Source: Williamsia sp. 1138
Lineage (GTDB): Bacteria; Actinomycetota; Actinomycetes; Mycobacteriales; Mycobacteriaceae
DNA: 64,000 nt
Assembly: GCF_002095435.2 (NCBI RefSeq)
Contig: NZ_MJEJ02000027.1
Location: 1-64,000, forward strand
Direction: 5' to 3'
This document shows positions 51,369 to 60,130 of the stretch, piece by piece. The translations under genes were made by a program, and so were the position numbers. Position 1 is the first letter of the stretch, and the number at the start of each line of letters is the position of its first letter. Under the pieces are notes generated by a model. The model saw only the letters and a list, made by a program, of their open reading frames with translations, searched no databases and was not told the DNA's origin.

Positions 51369-52775
51369 CTACCCGGTGGCGCGGGTCTCCGGGGTCTTGA
51401 GCTGACGGTCTCGTCCCTTGGGTGAGCGGGGCACGGCTTCCTTGTCACCGAGCGTCGCCTGGTACCGGTGCATGAACTCGGCGGCGATCGCACTGCCCTC
51501 GGCGTCGCTGGTCACCGTGTCGCCCAGTTTCTCCTGCCATTCGTGGAGCCGGTTCTCGAGTGCGGTCTGTACTTCGGCGTAGGCCGGGTCACCGGCGAGG
51601 TTGTTCACCTCACCCGGGTCCGAGCGCAGATCGTAGAGTTCCTTGGCGCTGCGTGGACCCAGGTGGGATCCGCCGAGCGCCCGACCCGAGGGACTGTCGG
51701 CGATGTCGAGGGGTAGTTCCAAGGCGCTCCGGGACGCGAAGTTCTCGATGAAGCTGTAGTCGACCGTGCGGATCGCCCGGATCGGGTCGTAGCTGTCGTG
51801 GTAGTTCTTCTGCGTGAAGACCGCATCGCGGACCACGGTCTCGCGGTCGGCACCGGACAGGACGCGGGCGTGGGAAACACCTTCGACCTCACCCGGGACC
51901 TCGACGCCGAGGAGTTCGAGCAACGTCGGGACCAGGTCGACGCCGCTGAAGAGTCCCTCGTAGCGCACCGGTGCGATCGACCGCGAGCGCGGCGGACGCA
52001 CTATGAAAGAGATGCCGGTGCCACGGTCGTACAACGTCGATTTGGCGCCGGGGAAGGCCTCGCCGTGGTCGGTGAAGAAGACCACCCAGGTGTCCTCTGC
52101 GAACCCGGACGCGTCGAGAGCGTCGAGAAGGCGCCCGGTCGCGATGTCGGCGACCTCGATGCTGCCGTGGAACGCCGCGAGGTCGCCGCGGACCTCTGCG
52201 GTATCGGGCAGGTAATCGGGCACGTCGAATCCGTTGGGGTCGGGCACGGGGTAGCGGTCGGGTGAGTACGGCCGGTGTACCTCGAAGAAGCCCGTGTTGA
52301 GCAGGAACGGGGTGTGGTCGCCGGAGTCGCGATTCTGCGCCGTGGCCTTGAGCCATTCCTCTGCGCGGTCGACGACGTAATCGCAGTCGGAATCGGTGAC
52401 GTCGTAGTTGTCGTACCCCAGCCGTCCGGGGACCGCAGATTCGTGTTGCATGCCGAAAAGCGCACTTTGCCAACCGTTGTCACCGAGGATCTGGGGGAGC
52501 GTCCGGACTCCCTCGCGGTACTCCCAGCCATGATGCGCGAGCCCCACCACCCCGTTGCTGTGCGGATACCGGCCGGTCAGCAACGAGCCGCGCGAGGGTG
52601 AGCACAGCGGTGCGGTCGCGTGCGCCGCGGTGAGGAGGACACCCTCCGACGCCAGTTGTTCCAGATTCGGGCAATGGGCCCCGGATGCCCCGTAGAGCTC
52701 CAGGTGGCGACCCAGGTCGTGCCAGTGGACCAGGAGCACGTTCTCTTTCCCGGTGGCGGCGTCATAGCCGGTCAT
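51369..52775 (-). CDS. Sulfatase (formylglycine-dependent arylsulfatase family)
   Basis: 468 residues from ATG with AAGGG eight bases upstream. The sulfatase signature CSPSRGSLLTGR near 58-69 supplies the Cys converted to formylglycine. Other metal ligands appear in LLVHWHDLG near the N-terminus and FTDHGE near 237-242. There is no signal peptide, so the enzyme acts in the cytoplasm on organic sulfate esters. It lies 32 bp downstream of cysNC on the same strand, placing sulfate removal beside sulfate activation and sulfotransfer. Confidence 0.88.
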   Translation of the reverse strand: MTGYDAATGKENVLLVHWHDLGRHLELYGASGAHCPNLEQLASEGVLLTAAHATAPLCSPSRGSLLTGRYPHSNGVVGLAHHGWEYREGVRTLPQILGDNGWQSALFGMQHESAVPGRLGYDNYDVTDSDCDYVVDRAEEWLKATAQNRDSGDHTPFLLNTGFFEVHRPYSPDRYPVPDPNGFDVPDYLPDTAEVRGDLAAFHGSIEVADIATGRLLDALDASGFAEDTWVVFFTDHGEAFPGAKSTLYDRGTGISFIVRPPRSRSIAPVRYEGLFSGVDLVPTLLELLGVEVPGEVEGVSHARVLSGADRETVVRDAVFTQKNYHDSYDPIRAIRTVDYSFIENFASRSALELPLDIADSPSGRALGGSHLGPRSAKELYDLRSDPGEVNNLAGDPAYAEVQTALENRLHEWQEKLGDTVTSDAEGSAIAAEFMHRYQATLGDKEAVPRSPKGRDRQLKTPETRATG

Positions 52776-52807
52776 ACATGTAACCCTTCAGCGATGTCTC
52801 CGACAGG

Positions 52808-54745
52808 CTAGCCCGTGCTCGGCCGAGCTGTCGGTGCCCGTGTTTCCAGCACCTGCAAGATCTGCGCCACCAGGGCATCGAGATCGGCGCCGGTGGTGTC
52901 GACCACGAGGTCGGGGTTCTCCGGCACCTCATAAGGCGCGTCGATGCCGGTGAGGCCCTTCAGTTCGCCCGCGCGGGCCCGCTTGTAGAGCCCCTTCGGG
53001 TCGCGACGTTCGCATTCGGCGAGTGGGGTCGCGACGTGGATCTCGACGAAGGGCAGCCCGGCCGCGTCGTTGAGGGTGCGCGCGATCTCGCGGTCTGATT
53101 CCAGCGGTGACACCAGAGACGCGATCGCGACCACGCCCGCGTCGGCGAACAGGCGAGTCAGGTGTCCCACCCGGCGGATGTTCTCGGCGCGATCGCCGGG
53201 CGAGAACCCCAGATCGTCGGACAGTCCGTGGCGGACGTTGTCGCCGTCGAGCAGGTAGGCGACTCTCCCGGACTCGACGAGCGCGCGTTCGAGAGCGACT
53301 GCGAGCGTCGACTTTCCGGAGGCAGGCAGGCCGGTGAGCCACACCGTCGCACCGCGCTGTCCGACCGTCGTCCAGCGATGGCCACGGTCGAGGGACGACG
53401 GATGCCACTTGACGTCGTTACGCGTGCGCTCACCCGGCTTGACCTCGCGGGCCTCCAGGATCGTGCCGGCGCCCACGGTGTCGTTCGAGTTCTCGTCGAT
53501 CAGGATGAATGCGCCCGCATCCTGGTTCCCGGCGTATCGGTCGGCGACGACCACCGAGCTGGTGCGCAGCGTGACGGTCCCGATGTCGTTCAGCGACAAC
53601 TCGATCGGGTTCTGGTCGATCTCGAGGGTCTCGGGATCGAGCCGGCTGTGCAGTTCCTGGACCGTGGCGCGCACCGTGCGGGTGGTGTGCTTGAGCGCTA
53701 ACCGATCCCCTGCGCGTAGTGGGCTGTCCGCGAACCAGCAGAGGTTGACCTCGAGTTCCCGTGCCAGAACCGGTAGTTCGGTGGCGTCGGCGGACACGAG
53801 TACATCACCGCGGCCGACGTCGATGTCGTCGGCGAGTTCGACGGACACCGACAGTGGTGCCACCGCGATGTCGCGGGTGTCGTCGAGGGTGTCGAGCGCG
53901 GTCACGGTGCTCTGCGTGCCCGCTGGCAAGACGGCGACTCGATCACCGACGGACAGCGTTCCGGCAGACAATCGTCCGGTGTACCGCCGACGCTCCTGCG
54001 CGCTCGGCCGCGAGACCCACTGGATCGGCAGACGCAGCTCGTCGACGGCGGCGTGCGGAGCCTTGAGGTCGATCTCCTCGAGGTGGCCGAGCAGCGTCGG
54101 GCCGTCGTACCACGGCGTCCGCGTCGAACGGTGGACGACGTTGTCGCCGTCGCGGGCTGCCACCGGGACCACGGTGAGGTCGGAGACACCGAGTCGGTGT
54201 GCCAGAGCGTGCAATTCGGATTCGAGCTCCCGGAAGCGCGCCTCGTCGTAGTCGACGAGATCGATCTTGTTCACTGCGGCGACGAGGTGGGGAACCTCGA
54301 GTAGGGAGGCGATGCGCGCATGCCTGCGGGTCTGCCGCAGCACGCCGGCACGCGCGTCGACGAGCAGAACGGCGACGTGGGCGTTGGACGCGCCGGTGAA
54401 CATGTTGCGGGTGTAGCGCTCATGGCCCGGGGTGTCGGCGAGGATGTAATTGCGCGAGGGGGTGGAGAAGAAGCGGTACGCGACGTCGATCGTGATGCCC
54501 TGCTCCCGCTCGGCCCGCAACCCGTCGGACAGCGCTGCGAGGTCCACCCCGCCACCGACGTCGGTCACCGACTCGAGATGGTCGAGCGGCAGGCTGTCGG
54601 TGTCCAGGAGGAGCCGTCCGATCAGCGTGCTCTTGCCGTCGTCGACCGATCCGGCGGTGGCCAGCCGGAGTAATTGCCGGGGTGGCTGCTCAGTGGGATC
54701 GGCGGTGATTGCCGGTGTTTCGCTCAGCTCGGTTGTCTCACTCAT
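52808..54745 (-). CDS. cysN: Bifunctional sulfate adenylyltransferase large subunit / APS kinase (CysNC)
   Basis: 645 residues from ATG; the start overlaps the cysD stop by one base (TGATG). The N-terminal GTPase (CysN) has GSVDDGKST near 33, DTPGH and NKID; two beta-barrel domains follow. The C-terminal APS kinase (CysC) has its P-loop GLPASGKST near 473 and LDGDNVRHGL. With CysD it converts sulfate and ATP to APS driven by GTP hydrolysis, then phosphorylates APS to PAPS. The fusion is standard in mycobacteria. Confidence 0.95.
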   Translation of the reverse strand: MSETTELSETPAITADPTEQPPRQLLRLATAGSVDDGKSTLIGRLLLDTDSLPLDHLESVTDVGGGVDLAALSDGLRAEREQGITIDVAYRFFSTPSRNYILADTPGHERYTRNMFTGASNAHVAVLLVDARAGVLRQTRRHARIASLLEVPHLVAAVNKIDLVDYDEARFRELESELHALAHRLGVSDLTVVPVAARDGDNVVHRSTRTPWYDGPTLLGHLEEIDLKAPHAAVDELRLPIQWVSRPSAQERRRYTGRLSAGTLSVGDRVAVLPAGTQSTVTALDTLDDTRDIAVAPLSVSVELADDIDVGRGDVLVSADATELPVLARELEVNLCWFADSPLRAGDRLALKHTTRTVRATVQELHSRLDPETLEIDQNPIELSLNDIGTVTLRTSSVVVADRYAGNQDAGAFILIDENSNDTVGAGTILEAREVKPGERTRNDVKWHPSSLDRGHRWTTVGQRGATVWLTGLPASGKSTLAVALERALVESGRVAYLLDGDNVRHGLSDDLGFSPGDRAENIRRVGHLTRLFADAGVVAIASLVSPLESDREIARTLNDAAGLPFVEIHVATPLAECERRDPKGLYKRARAGELKGLTGIDAPYEVPENPDLVVDTTGADLDALVAQILQVLETRAPTARPSTG

Positions 54746-55677
54746 CAGAAGTATCCCTCACGTTTGCGGTCTTCCATGGCTGCCACGGAGGTACGGTCAT
54801 CGGCCCGGGTCTCGCCGCGCTCGGACACCACCGCGGCGGAGATCTCGTCGATGACCTGGCTGATCTCGGTCGCGGTGGACCGGACGGCACCGGTGATGGT
54901 GAGATCGCCGACGGTGCGGTAACGAACCCACTCGGTCTTGGCTGCCTCGTGATCCTCCGGCTGGGTGAATTCGGATGTCGCCAAGAGGATTCCGTCGCGT
55001 TCGAAGACCTCGCGCTCGTGCGCGAAGTAGATCGACGGCAGCTCGAGTTCCTCGAGTTCGATGTACCGCCAGATGTCGAGTTCGGTCCAGTTGCTCAGGG
55101 GGAAGACCCTCACCTGCTCACCGCGGCGGATGCGACCGTTGTACAGCGACCACGGCTCGGGCCGCTGGGCTCGCGGATCCCACTGGCCGAACTCGTCGCG
55201 GAAGCTCAGGACCCGTTCCTTGGCGCGAGCACGTTCTTCGTCGCGGCGTGCGCCGCCGAACGCTGCGTCAAAACGTCCGGCGTCGAGCGCGTCGAGAAGT
55301 GTTCTGGTCTGCAATCGGTTTCGGGAACCACTGGAACCACCGATCTCGGTGCTGCGACCGCTGTCGATCGCCTCCTGCACCGATCCGACTATCAACCTGT
55401 GGCCACCTTCGGCGAGCCTGCGGTCTCGGAACTCGATGACCTCCGGGAAGTTGTGGCCGGTGTCGACGTGGAGGATGGGAAACGGTACGGGGCTCGGGCG
55501 AAAAGCTTTCTCCGCCAGCCGGAGCAAGACAATGGAGTCCTTACCGGCCGAGAACAGGAGTACAGGTCGCTCGAGTTCGGCGACCACCTCGCGGATGATG
55601 TGCACGGACTCGGCTTCGAGTGCGCGTAGTTCCTCGACCCTGCTGATGTGGGCGGGAAGAGTCTCGGTTGTGCTCAC
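54745..55677 (-). CDS. cysD: Sulfate adenylyltransferase small subunit CysD
   Basis: 310 residues from GTG at 55677, which overlaps the stf0 stop codon (GTGA); longer in-frame starts run into stf0. It is a PAPS-reductase-like ATP pyrophosphatase with PP-motif [20 protein letters not shown], and the typical C-terminus RKREGYF. It makes APS from sulfate and ATP together with CysN. Confidence 0.95.
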   Translation of the reverse strand: MSTTETLPAHISRVEELRALEAESVHIIREVVAELERPVLLFSAGKDSIVLLRLAEKAFRPSPVPFPILHVDTGHNFPEVIEFRDRRLAEGGHRLIVGSVQEAIDSGRSTEIGGSSGSRNRLQTRTLLDALDAGRFDAAFGGARRDEERARAKERVLSFRDEFGQWDPRAQRPEPWSLYNGRIRRGEQVRVFPLSNWTELDIWRYIELEELELPSIYFAHEREVFERDGILLATSEFTQPEDHEAAKTEWVRYRTVGDLTITGAVRSTATEISQVIDEISAAVVSERGETRADDRTSVAAMEDRKREGYF

Positions 55678-56468
55678 AGCGGCAGACCTCTCGTTGCGGC
55701 GTCGTGGCGATAGCGCTCCGCCCACTCGTTGGAGCGGGCGTCGCCCTGCTTTTCCAGATCAGGGGGTGGGGCCGCAGCCGGGTCCAGGCCCAGGGCCTCC
55801 AGGATGGTGGCGACCACCTTGGTGGTGTCTGCGGTCAGCTCCTCGTAGCCGACCTCGAACGGCGTGATGTCGTTGTCAGCGAACCAGGCTCGCCAGCCGG
55901 CCTCTTGATTCCGCAGTTCGGTCACCAGGTGCGCGATCCCGTCTGCGTTGTACTGCGCCCCCGCGTCGCGCTCGGGGTCGGCCTTGCCACGCCACACCCG
56001 GGTCTGTACCGCGCGCCAGAAGGACACGGCCTGATCGACGACGTTCTCGCGGGAGACTTTGACCAGCAACACATCTCCGAGGACGTCGTCGATGGCGGAA
56101 CGGAGATCGGACCCCGAGCGCTCAGGTAGGCCCGCGGCCCGGTCGACGAGCAGCGGGGTCTGATTCCACATCAGTTTTCCACCCCAGACGCCGTTGTCGC
56201 TGCGTCCGGCCTGCAGTATCCGGTCTCGCCACTCCTGTGAGGTCTCCGTGGCCGGGGTGCCGGGATCCAGGGGATCGAGGAGCGCGAGCACGTCCGGATC
56301 GGTCACCTCGGCGAACCATTCGCGGGGTTGCGGGGCGGCACTCGTGGTCGGGAGGTACTGGAAGAACTCCTCGGGGTTGCCGGCGATACCGGTGGCGCGG
56401 AGGGACTCGACGAGGAGCGTGCTGCCGCTGCGCTGCGACGCCAGCACGAGGTACGAACGCGATGCCAT
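55674..56468 (-). CDS. stf0: Trehalose 2-sulfotransferase (Stf0 family)
   Basis: 264 residues from ATG. The PAPS 5'-phosphosulfate loop [10 protein letters not shown] lies at 10-19, the putative catalytic acid in NPEEFFQYL near 31-39, and the 3'-phosphate region in [13 protein letters not shown]. Similarity to mycobacterial Stf0 is close along the whole length, including [14 protein letters not shown] and [12 protein letters not shown]. Stf0 sulfates trehalose at O-2, the first step of sulfolipid-1 synthesis in M. tuberculosis. It is coupled to cysD and cysNC, so PAPS supply and use are in one operon. No polyketide synthase or acyltransferase for sulfolipids is visible here. Confidence 0.93.
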   Translation of the reverse strand: MASRSYLVLASQRSGSTLLVESLRATGIAGNPEEFFQYLPTTSAAPQPREWFAEVTDPDVLALLDPLDPGTPATETSQEWRDRILQAGRSDNGVWGGKLMWNQTPLLVDRAAGLPERSGSDLRSAIDDVLGDVLLVKVSRENVVDQAVSFWRAVQTRVWRGKADPERDAGAQYNADGIAHLVTELRNQEAGWRAWFADNDITPFEVGYEELTADTTKVVATILEALGLDPAAAPPPDLEKQGDARSNEWAERYRHDAATRGLPL

Positions 56469-56568
56469 GGATTCAGACCTTAGCGGCCAGGAAAAATCCG
56501 CGACTTCGATGAATCTGCGTGATCGGGACTATTGACCGGTCGGCGAACCTGGGTTACAAATCGAGCTT

Positions 56569-56601
56569 CTGGCGGTGCCGACCCCTGGCCGCCACCGCCA
56601 G
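56569..56601 (-). terminator. Possible terminator after the small membrane protein gene
   Basis: A 9-bp GC-rich stem (CTGGCGGTG with CACCGCCAG) and a 15-nt loop lie just past the stop codon of the minus-strand gene ending at 56606. No good U tract follows, so it is a weak or factor-assisted terminator at most. Confidence 0.4.
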
Positions 56602-56605
56602 GAGG

Positions 56606-57013
56606 TCAGTCGTTCTTCCAGGTCGCCACAGCCCAGATCACGACGAGATCAAGTGCAATGATCACGATGGACCACAGTGGGTACTGCGGTAGCCAGAGGA
56701 AGTTGATGACGATGGAGATGGCGGCCAGCACGATCGTGGTCGCGCGGGCCCAGACCGCACCGGTCATCAGACCGGCTGCGACCAGCACTCCGATGACGCC
56801 CAGGATGAGATGGATCCAGCCCCACGCGGTCAGATCGAACTCATAGGTGTATTTCGGTCCGACCACGAAGAGGTCGTCGTTCGCAATTGCCGCTATGCCC
56901 TGGAAGATCGCCAGAAATGACGCGACCAGCAACAGAATTGCGGCGGCGAACGTGGTGCCCCCGGCAATTCCCTGCTTGACCGGATGCCGCTCGATGTCAG
57001 GTGAAGTGCTCAC
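56606..57013 (-). CDS. Four-helix small membrane protein (DUF7144-like)
   Basis: 135 residues from GTG at 57013, preceded by AAAGG; the longer open frame upstream is not coding-like. There are four hydrophobic helices, with the conserved-looking FAAAILLLVASFLAIFQGIAAI in helix 1, GWIHLILGVIGVLVAAGL in helix 2 and WLPQYPLWSIVIIALDLVVIWAV at the end. Proteins of this family are common in actinobacteria and have no known function. Confidence 0.78.
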   Translation of the reverse strand: MSTSPDIERHPVKQGIAGGTTFAAAILLLVASFLAIFQGIAAIANDDLFVVGPKYTYEFDLTAWGWIHLILGVIGVLVAAGLMTGAVWARATTIVLAAISIVINFLWLPQYPLWSIVIIALDLVVIWAVATWKND

Positions 57014-57209
57014 AGTTCGGCCTTTCTGAAGTGGTGACGTTTTCACAAGTCTCGGCATCGGCCTTCTCCATGTCCTCACCCGTCTCGGATGAAGCCTTGA
57101 CACCTGCGGTAGTTCATCCGAGAAGGGTGAAGAAAAACCACGCTCACGTGCGATGATCGATCTCGTCACCGATGTCCGGGGGCAGTTTCGAGCAAGGAGT
57201 GGTCGGAAA

Positions 57210-57593
57210 ATGTGGGATTCTTTCTGGGATTTCATCTGGTACACGCTGGTGATCTTCGCGTTCATCGCGTATTTGATGATTCTTTTCAATGTGCTCGCGG
57301 ATCTGTTCCGTGACCACAAGACCTCGGGTTTCGTCAAGGCGGTCTGGATCATCTTCCTGATCCTGGTGCCCTACATCACCGTGTTCGTCTACCTGATCGC
57401 GCGCGGTCGCGGAATGGCCGAGCGGGCACAGGCGTCGCAAGCGGAGGCTCGGCAGCAGGCCGACGCCTACATCAAGCAGGCTGCCGGTACCGCATCGCCG
57501 GCAGATCAGATCCACTCGGCGAAGGCCCTGCTGGACAACGGAACGATCACGCAAGAAGAGTTCGACAGCCTCAAGGCAAAAGCACTGGCCTGA
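57210..57593 (+). CDS. PLDc_N / SHOCT-domain small membrane protein
   Basis: 127 residues from ATG at 57210, with AAGGAG ten bases upstream; an ATG at 57153 has no ribosome site. Two transmembrane helices (about 7-30 and 45-67), with RDHKTSGFVKAVWIIFLILVP typical of PLDc_N modules, are followed by a helical linker. A C-terminal SHOCT motif (SAKALLDNGTITQEEFDSLKAKAL) completes it. Role unknown, possibly envelope stress or oligomerisation. A strong terminator follows. Confidence 0.83.
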   Translation: MWDSFWDFIWYTLVIFAFIAYLMILFNVLADLFRDHKTSGFVKAVWIIFLILVPYITVFVYLIARGRGMAERAQASQAEARQQADAYIKQAAGTASPADQIHSAKALLDNGTITQEEFDSLKAKALA

Positions 57594-57615
57594 TCTCCAC
57601 CCTCGAACACCCCTG

Positions 57616-57650
57616 ACGTCGACCGCACCCCACACGGGTGCGGTCGACGT
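57616..57650 (+). terminator. Strong stem-loop terminator
   Basis: A perfect 15-bp stem, ACGTCGACCGCACCC with GGGTGCGGTCGACGT, has a 5-nt loop CACAC and is followed by TTTGT. It lies 23 bp after the SHOCT gene stop. The rest of the gap to 57856 contains a pair of GGCTCGTCGG direct repeats near 57662-57692 and no gene. Confidence 0.85.
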
Positions 57651-57856
57651 TTGTGGTCTGTGGGCTCGTCGGACCCGGGCAGGCTCGTCGGCCCGCAGTG
57701 ATCGGGGCCACGATTGTTCCCTTACGCTGCGGGGTAAGTCCCAAAGGTCCGCTCACGAACGCAATGCGCGTGTGCTCTTGCGGTCACCGTGAACACCAGG
57801 CGCTGTGAGTTCGTCGGTGGTGACCGACCGAGGTACGTATAGAACCAGGTGGTGAC

Positions 57857-58930
57857 ATGCACGTACTTGTTCTCGGGGCCACCGGCTACATCGGCTCCCG
57901 ACTGATCCCTGCCCTTCTCGACGCAGGCCACGAAGTGGTGGCCGCGTCCCGCAATCTCTCCTCGCTCGAGAGGTTCGGCTGGGTCGACGACGTCAAGACG
58001 ATCGAGTTCAACGCCTCCGATCCCGAGTCGGTCCGGGCCGGCTTCGCCGCCGCGGGGCATGTCGACGTCGTGTACTACCTCGTCCACGGCATCGGTGAGA
58101 AGAACTTCCGCGACATCGACCGCCGCGCCGCTGAGAATGTCGCAGCCGGCGCCCGCAGTGGCAACGTCGGCCGCATCGTCTACCTCGGCGGGTTCGTGCC
58201 GGACGACGCGAAGCTGTCCGAACACCTCGAGAGCCGCGCCGAGGTCGGCGAAGCCCTCGACCTCGACGGCGGAGCCGAGCTGGTGTGGCTGAAGGCAGCC
58301 GTCGTGATCGGCGCCGGGTCGACGTCGTTCGAGATGGTCCGGTACATCTCGGACCGCCTTGCCGTGATCCCGCTGCCCACCTGGGTGGACAACCCGATGG
58401 ACCCGATCTCCGTCCGCGATGCCGTCTACTACCTGGCCGCTGCGGCCACCGACGAGGTCCCGCCGGGCAGCTACGACATCACCAGCGCGGACACGGGGTC
58501 GTACAGCGCACTCCTCTTCGCTTACCTGCGCGCCATCAAGGCACCCCGTGTCGGTGTCGTGATGCCCTCGGTGGATGTGAGGTTGGCCGGGTTCGTCAGC
58601 GGATTGCTGGTGCCGGTTCCGAGTGGACTCGCCTCCGACCTGGTGAGGTCATTGGACTACCCGATGAAGGCGTCCGAGCATACGATTCGTGACCATGTAC
58701 CCGATCCCCCGGGAGGACTGTTGACCGTCCGGCAGGCAGTGGAGCTCTCGGTGGCCAGCGGTCTGCCTCGACCGGTGAACGAACTCCCCGATATCCACCA
58801 TCTCGCCGATACGGATCCGTCGTGGGCGGGCGGCGATCTGATGCGCGTCAAGCGTGAGGTTCGGGATCGGACCGTCCAGGCGGCCGGCGTGGTGGCGGGG
58901 TTGATCAACGCGGTGCGGGGTGCGACGTGA
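57857..58930 (+). CDS. NAD(P)-binding atypical SDR / epimerase-like protein
   Basis: 357 residues from ATG. The N-terminal Rossmann motif GATGYIGSR lies at 7-15, then VVYYLVHGIG and GRIVYLGGF. The usual YxxxK catalytic pair is not evident, which points to the atypical SDR (NmrA/TMR or complex I 39-kDa-like) group. It ends in a helical C-terminal region. The downstream CPBP gene overlaps its stop codon (GTGA), so they form an operon. Function not assigned. Confidence 0.83.
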   Translation: MHVLVLGATGYIGSRLIPALLDAGHEVVAASRNLSSLERFGWVDDVKTIEFNASDPESVRAGFAAAGHVDVVYYLVHGIGEKNFRDIDRRAAENVAAGARSGNVGRIVYLGGFVPDDAKLSEHLESRAEVGEALDLDGGAELVWLKAAVVIGAGSTSFEMVRYISDRLAVIPLPTWVDNPMDPISVRDAVYYLAAAATDEVPPGSYDITSADTGSYSALLFAYLRAIKAPRVGVVMPSVDVRLAGFVSGLLVPVPSGLASDLVRSLDYPMKASEHTIRDHVPDPPGGLLTVRQAVELSVASGLPRPVNELPDIHHLADTDPSWAGGDLMRVKREVRDRTVQAAGVVAGLINAVRGAT

Positions 58931-59631
58931 TCACGGTTCCCGACAAGTTCCAGTTCCTGCTCGACACCGTCGTCGACGATTCGGACGAGCCGGTCGAGTC
59001 CAGGGCCTCGGTGCTGCGCAGGCGGATCGTCGTGGCCGTGGTGCTCATCGCGGGCAGCGTGACGCTGGGATTCTCGCTCTCGATCGAACCCGGTGATTCG
59101 TCCTTCTATCCGATGACCTTTGCCCTGGCCGCAATATGGCTGGTGGGTGCCTTCTTATCGGGTCCGATACGCATCGGCTGCTTTCCGCCTCCCCGCGGCG
59201 GTCACGTGCAGGCCGCTGGGATCGGCATCATCGTCGGGCTGATCCTCGGGGCGATCTTCGTTGTCGGTGGTCTCGTCATCCGGGAGATCCCGCCGCTGCG
59301 AGATTTTATCGCCGAGGTGCTGGACCACGCCGACACCGGCGGGCTCGCGCTGGTGCTGGCGACGGCGATCGTCAATGGCATCGCCGAAGAGCTGTTCTTC
59401 CGTGGCGCGGTGTACTCGGCCTTCAAAGGCCATGCACCCGTGATCTTCTCGACTCTGATCTACGTGATCGCGACCCTGGCAAGCGGTAACCCGATGCTCG
59501 GATTCGCGGCTATCTTGCTCGGCGTGGTGTGCGCGCTCGAACGCCGGGCCACTGCCGGAGTGCTCGCTCCGGCATTCACCCACATCGCGTGGACGCTGGT
59601 CATGGTCCTCGTGCTTCCGCTGCTCTTCTAG
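58927..59631 (+). CDS. CPBP-family intramembrane protease (CAAX/Abi type)
   Basis: 234 residues from GTG, overlapping the preceding stop codon. It has about seven hydrophobic segments. The CPBP motif EELFFRG lies near 153-159, and later membrane-embedded His (THIAW) and Asn/Gly positions agree with the glutamate-dependent intramembrane protease family. Possible roles include protein maturation or bacteriocin self-immunity; nothing nearby decides this. Confidence 0.86.
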   Translation: MITVPDKFQFLLDTVVDDSDEPVESRASVLRRRIVVAVVLIAGSVTLGFSLSIEPGDSSFYPMTFALAAIWLVGAFLSGPIRIGCFPPPRGGHVQAAGIGIIVGLILGAIFVVGGLVIREIPPLRDFIAEVLDHADTGGLALVLATAIVNGIAEELFFRGAVYSAFKGHAPVIFSTLIYVIATLASGNPMLGFAAILLGVVCALERRATAGVLAPAFTHIAWTLVMVLVLPLLF

Positions 59632-59669
59632 AAGACCGCAGCGCAAACATCTTCGGAGGTAATACCCGC

Positions 59670-60098
59670 ATGGCTGGTGTGAACGTATCGGTGACAAGCG
59701 ATCTGGAACCCGCGAAGGCGTGGCAGATGGCGTCCGATCTGAGTCGGTTCGACGAGTGGATGACCATCTTCGCCGGCTGGAAGAGTCCGGTGCCGGACAC
59801 CATCGCAGAGGGCACCAAGGTGTCGTCCTTGATCAAGGTCAAGGGTTTTCGCAACACCATTCACTGGGAGGTCACGCGTTACGACGAACCGAGACTGCTC
59901 GAATTGTCGGGCAGCGGTCGCGGCGGCGTGAAGATCGCGATAGCGCTGAAGGTGACGCCGCAAGGCGACGGCTCGATCTTCGACCTCGACGCCACCCTGA
60001 GCGGCAGTGTCCTGAACGGACCGATCGGAGACCTGGTGGCCCGGGTGATCGACTCCGACGTCCGCAAGTCGGTGGCGAATCTGGTGGCCCTGCGCTGA
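59670..60098 (+). CDS. SRPBCC (polyketide cyclase/START-like) family protein
   Basis: 142 residues from ATG at 59670, with GGAGG ten bases upstream. A typical helix-grip fold pattern is visible: WQMASDLSRFDEWM, then alternating strands, ending in a long helix. It should bind a hydrophobic ligand. It follows the CPBP gene by 38 bp and may be in its transcript. It is not closely similar to the SRPBCC protein at 63096-63524, although both are 142 residues. Confidence 0.85.
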   Translation: MAGVNVSVTSDLEPAKAWQMASDLSRFDEWMTIFAGWKSPVPDTIAEGTKVSSLIKVKGFRNTIHWEVTRYDEPRLLELSGSGRGGVKIAIALKVTPQGDGSIFDLDATLSGSVLNGPIGDLVARVIDSDVRKSVANLVALR

Positions 60099-60130
60099 GC
60101 GCGGCCGGGCCTGGTCACAGGCCACCGGTG

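Noticed and set aside
51106-51405. Reading the 99-residue frame as a small functional protein
   Set aside because: The first 60 residues are a crotonase N-terminus and the proper C-terminus appears in another frame, so it is better explained as a deletion remnant.
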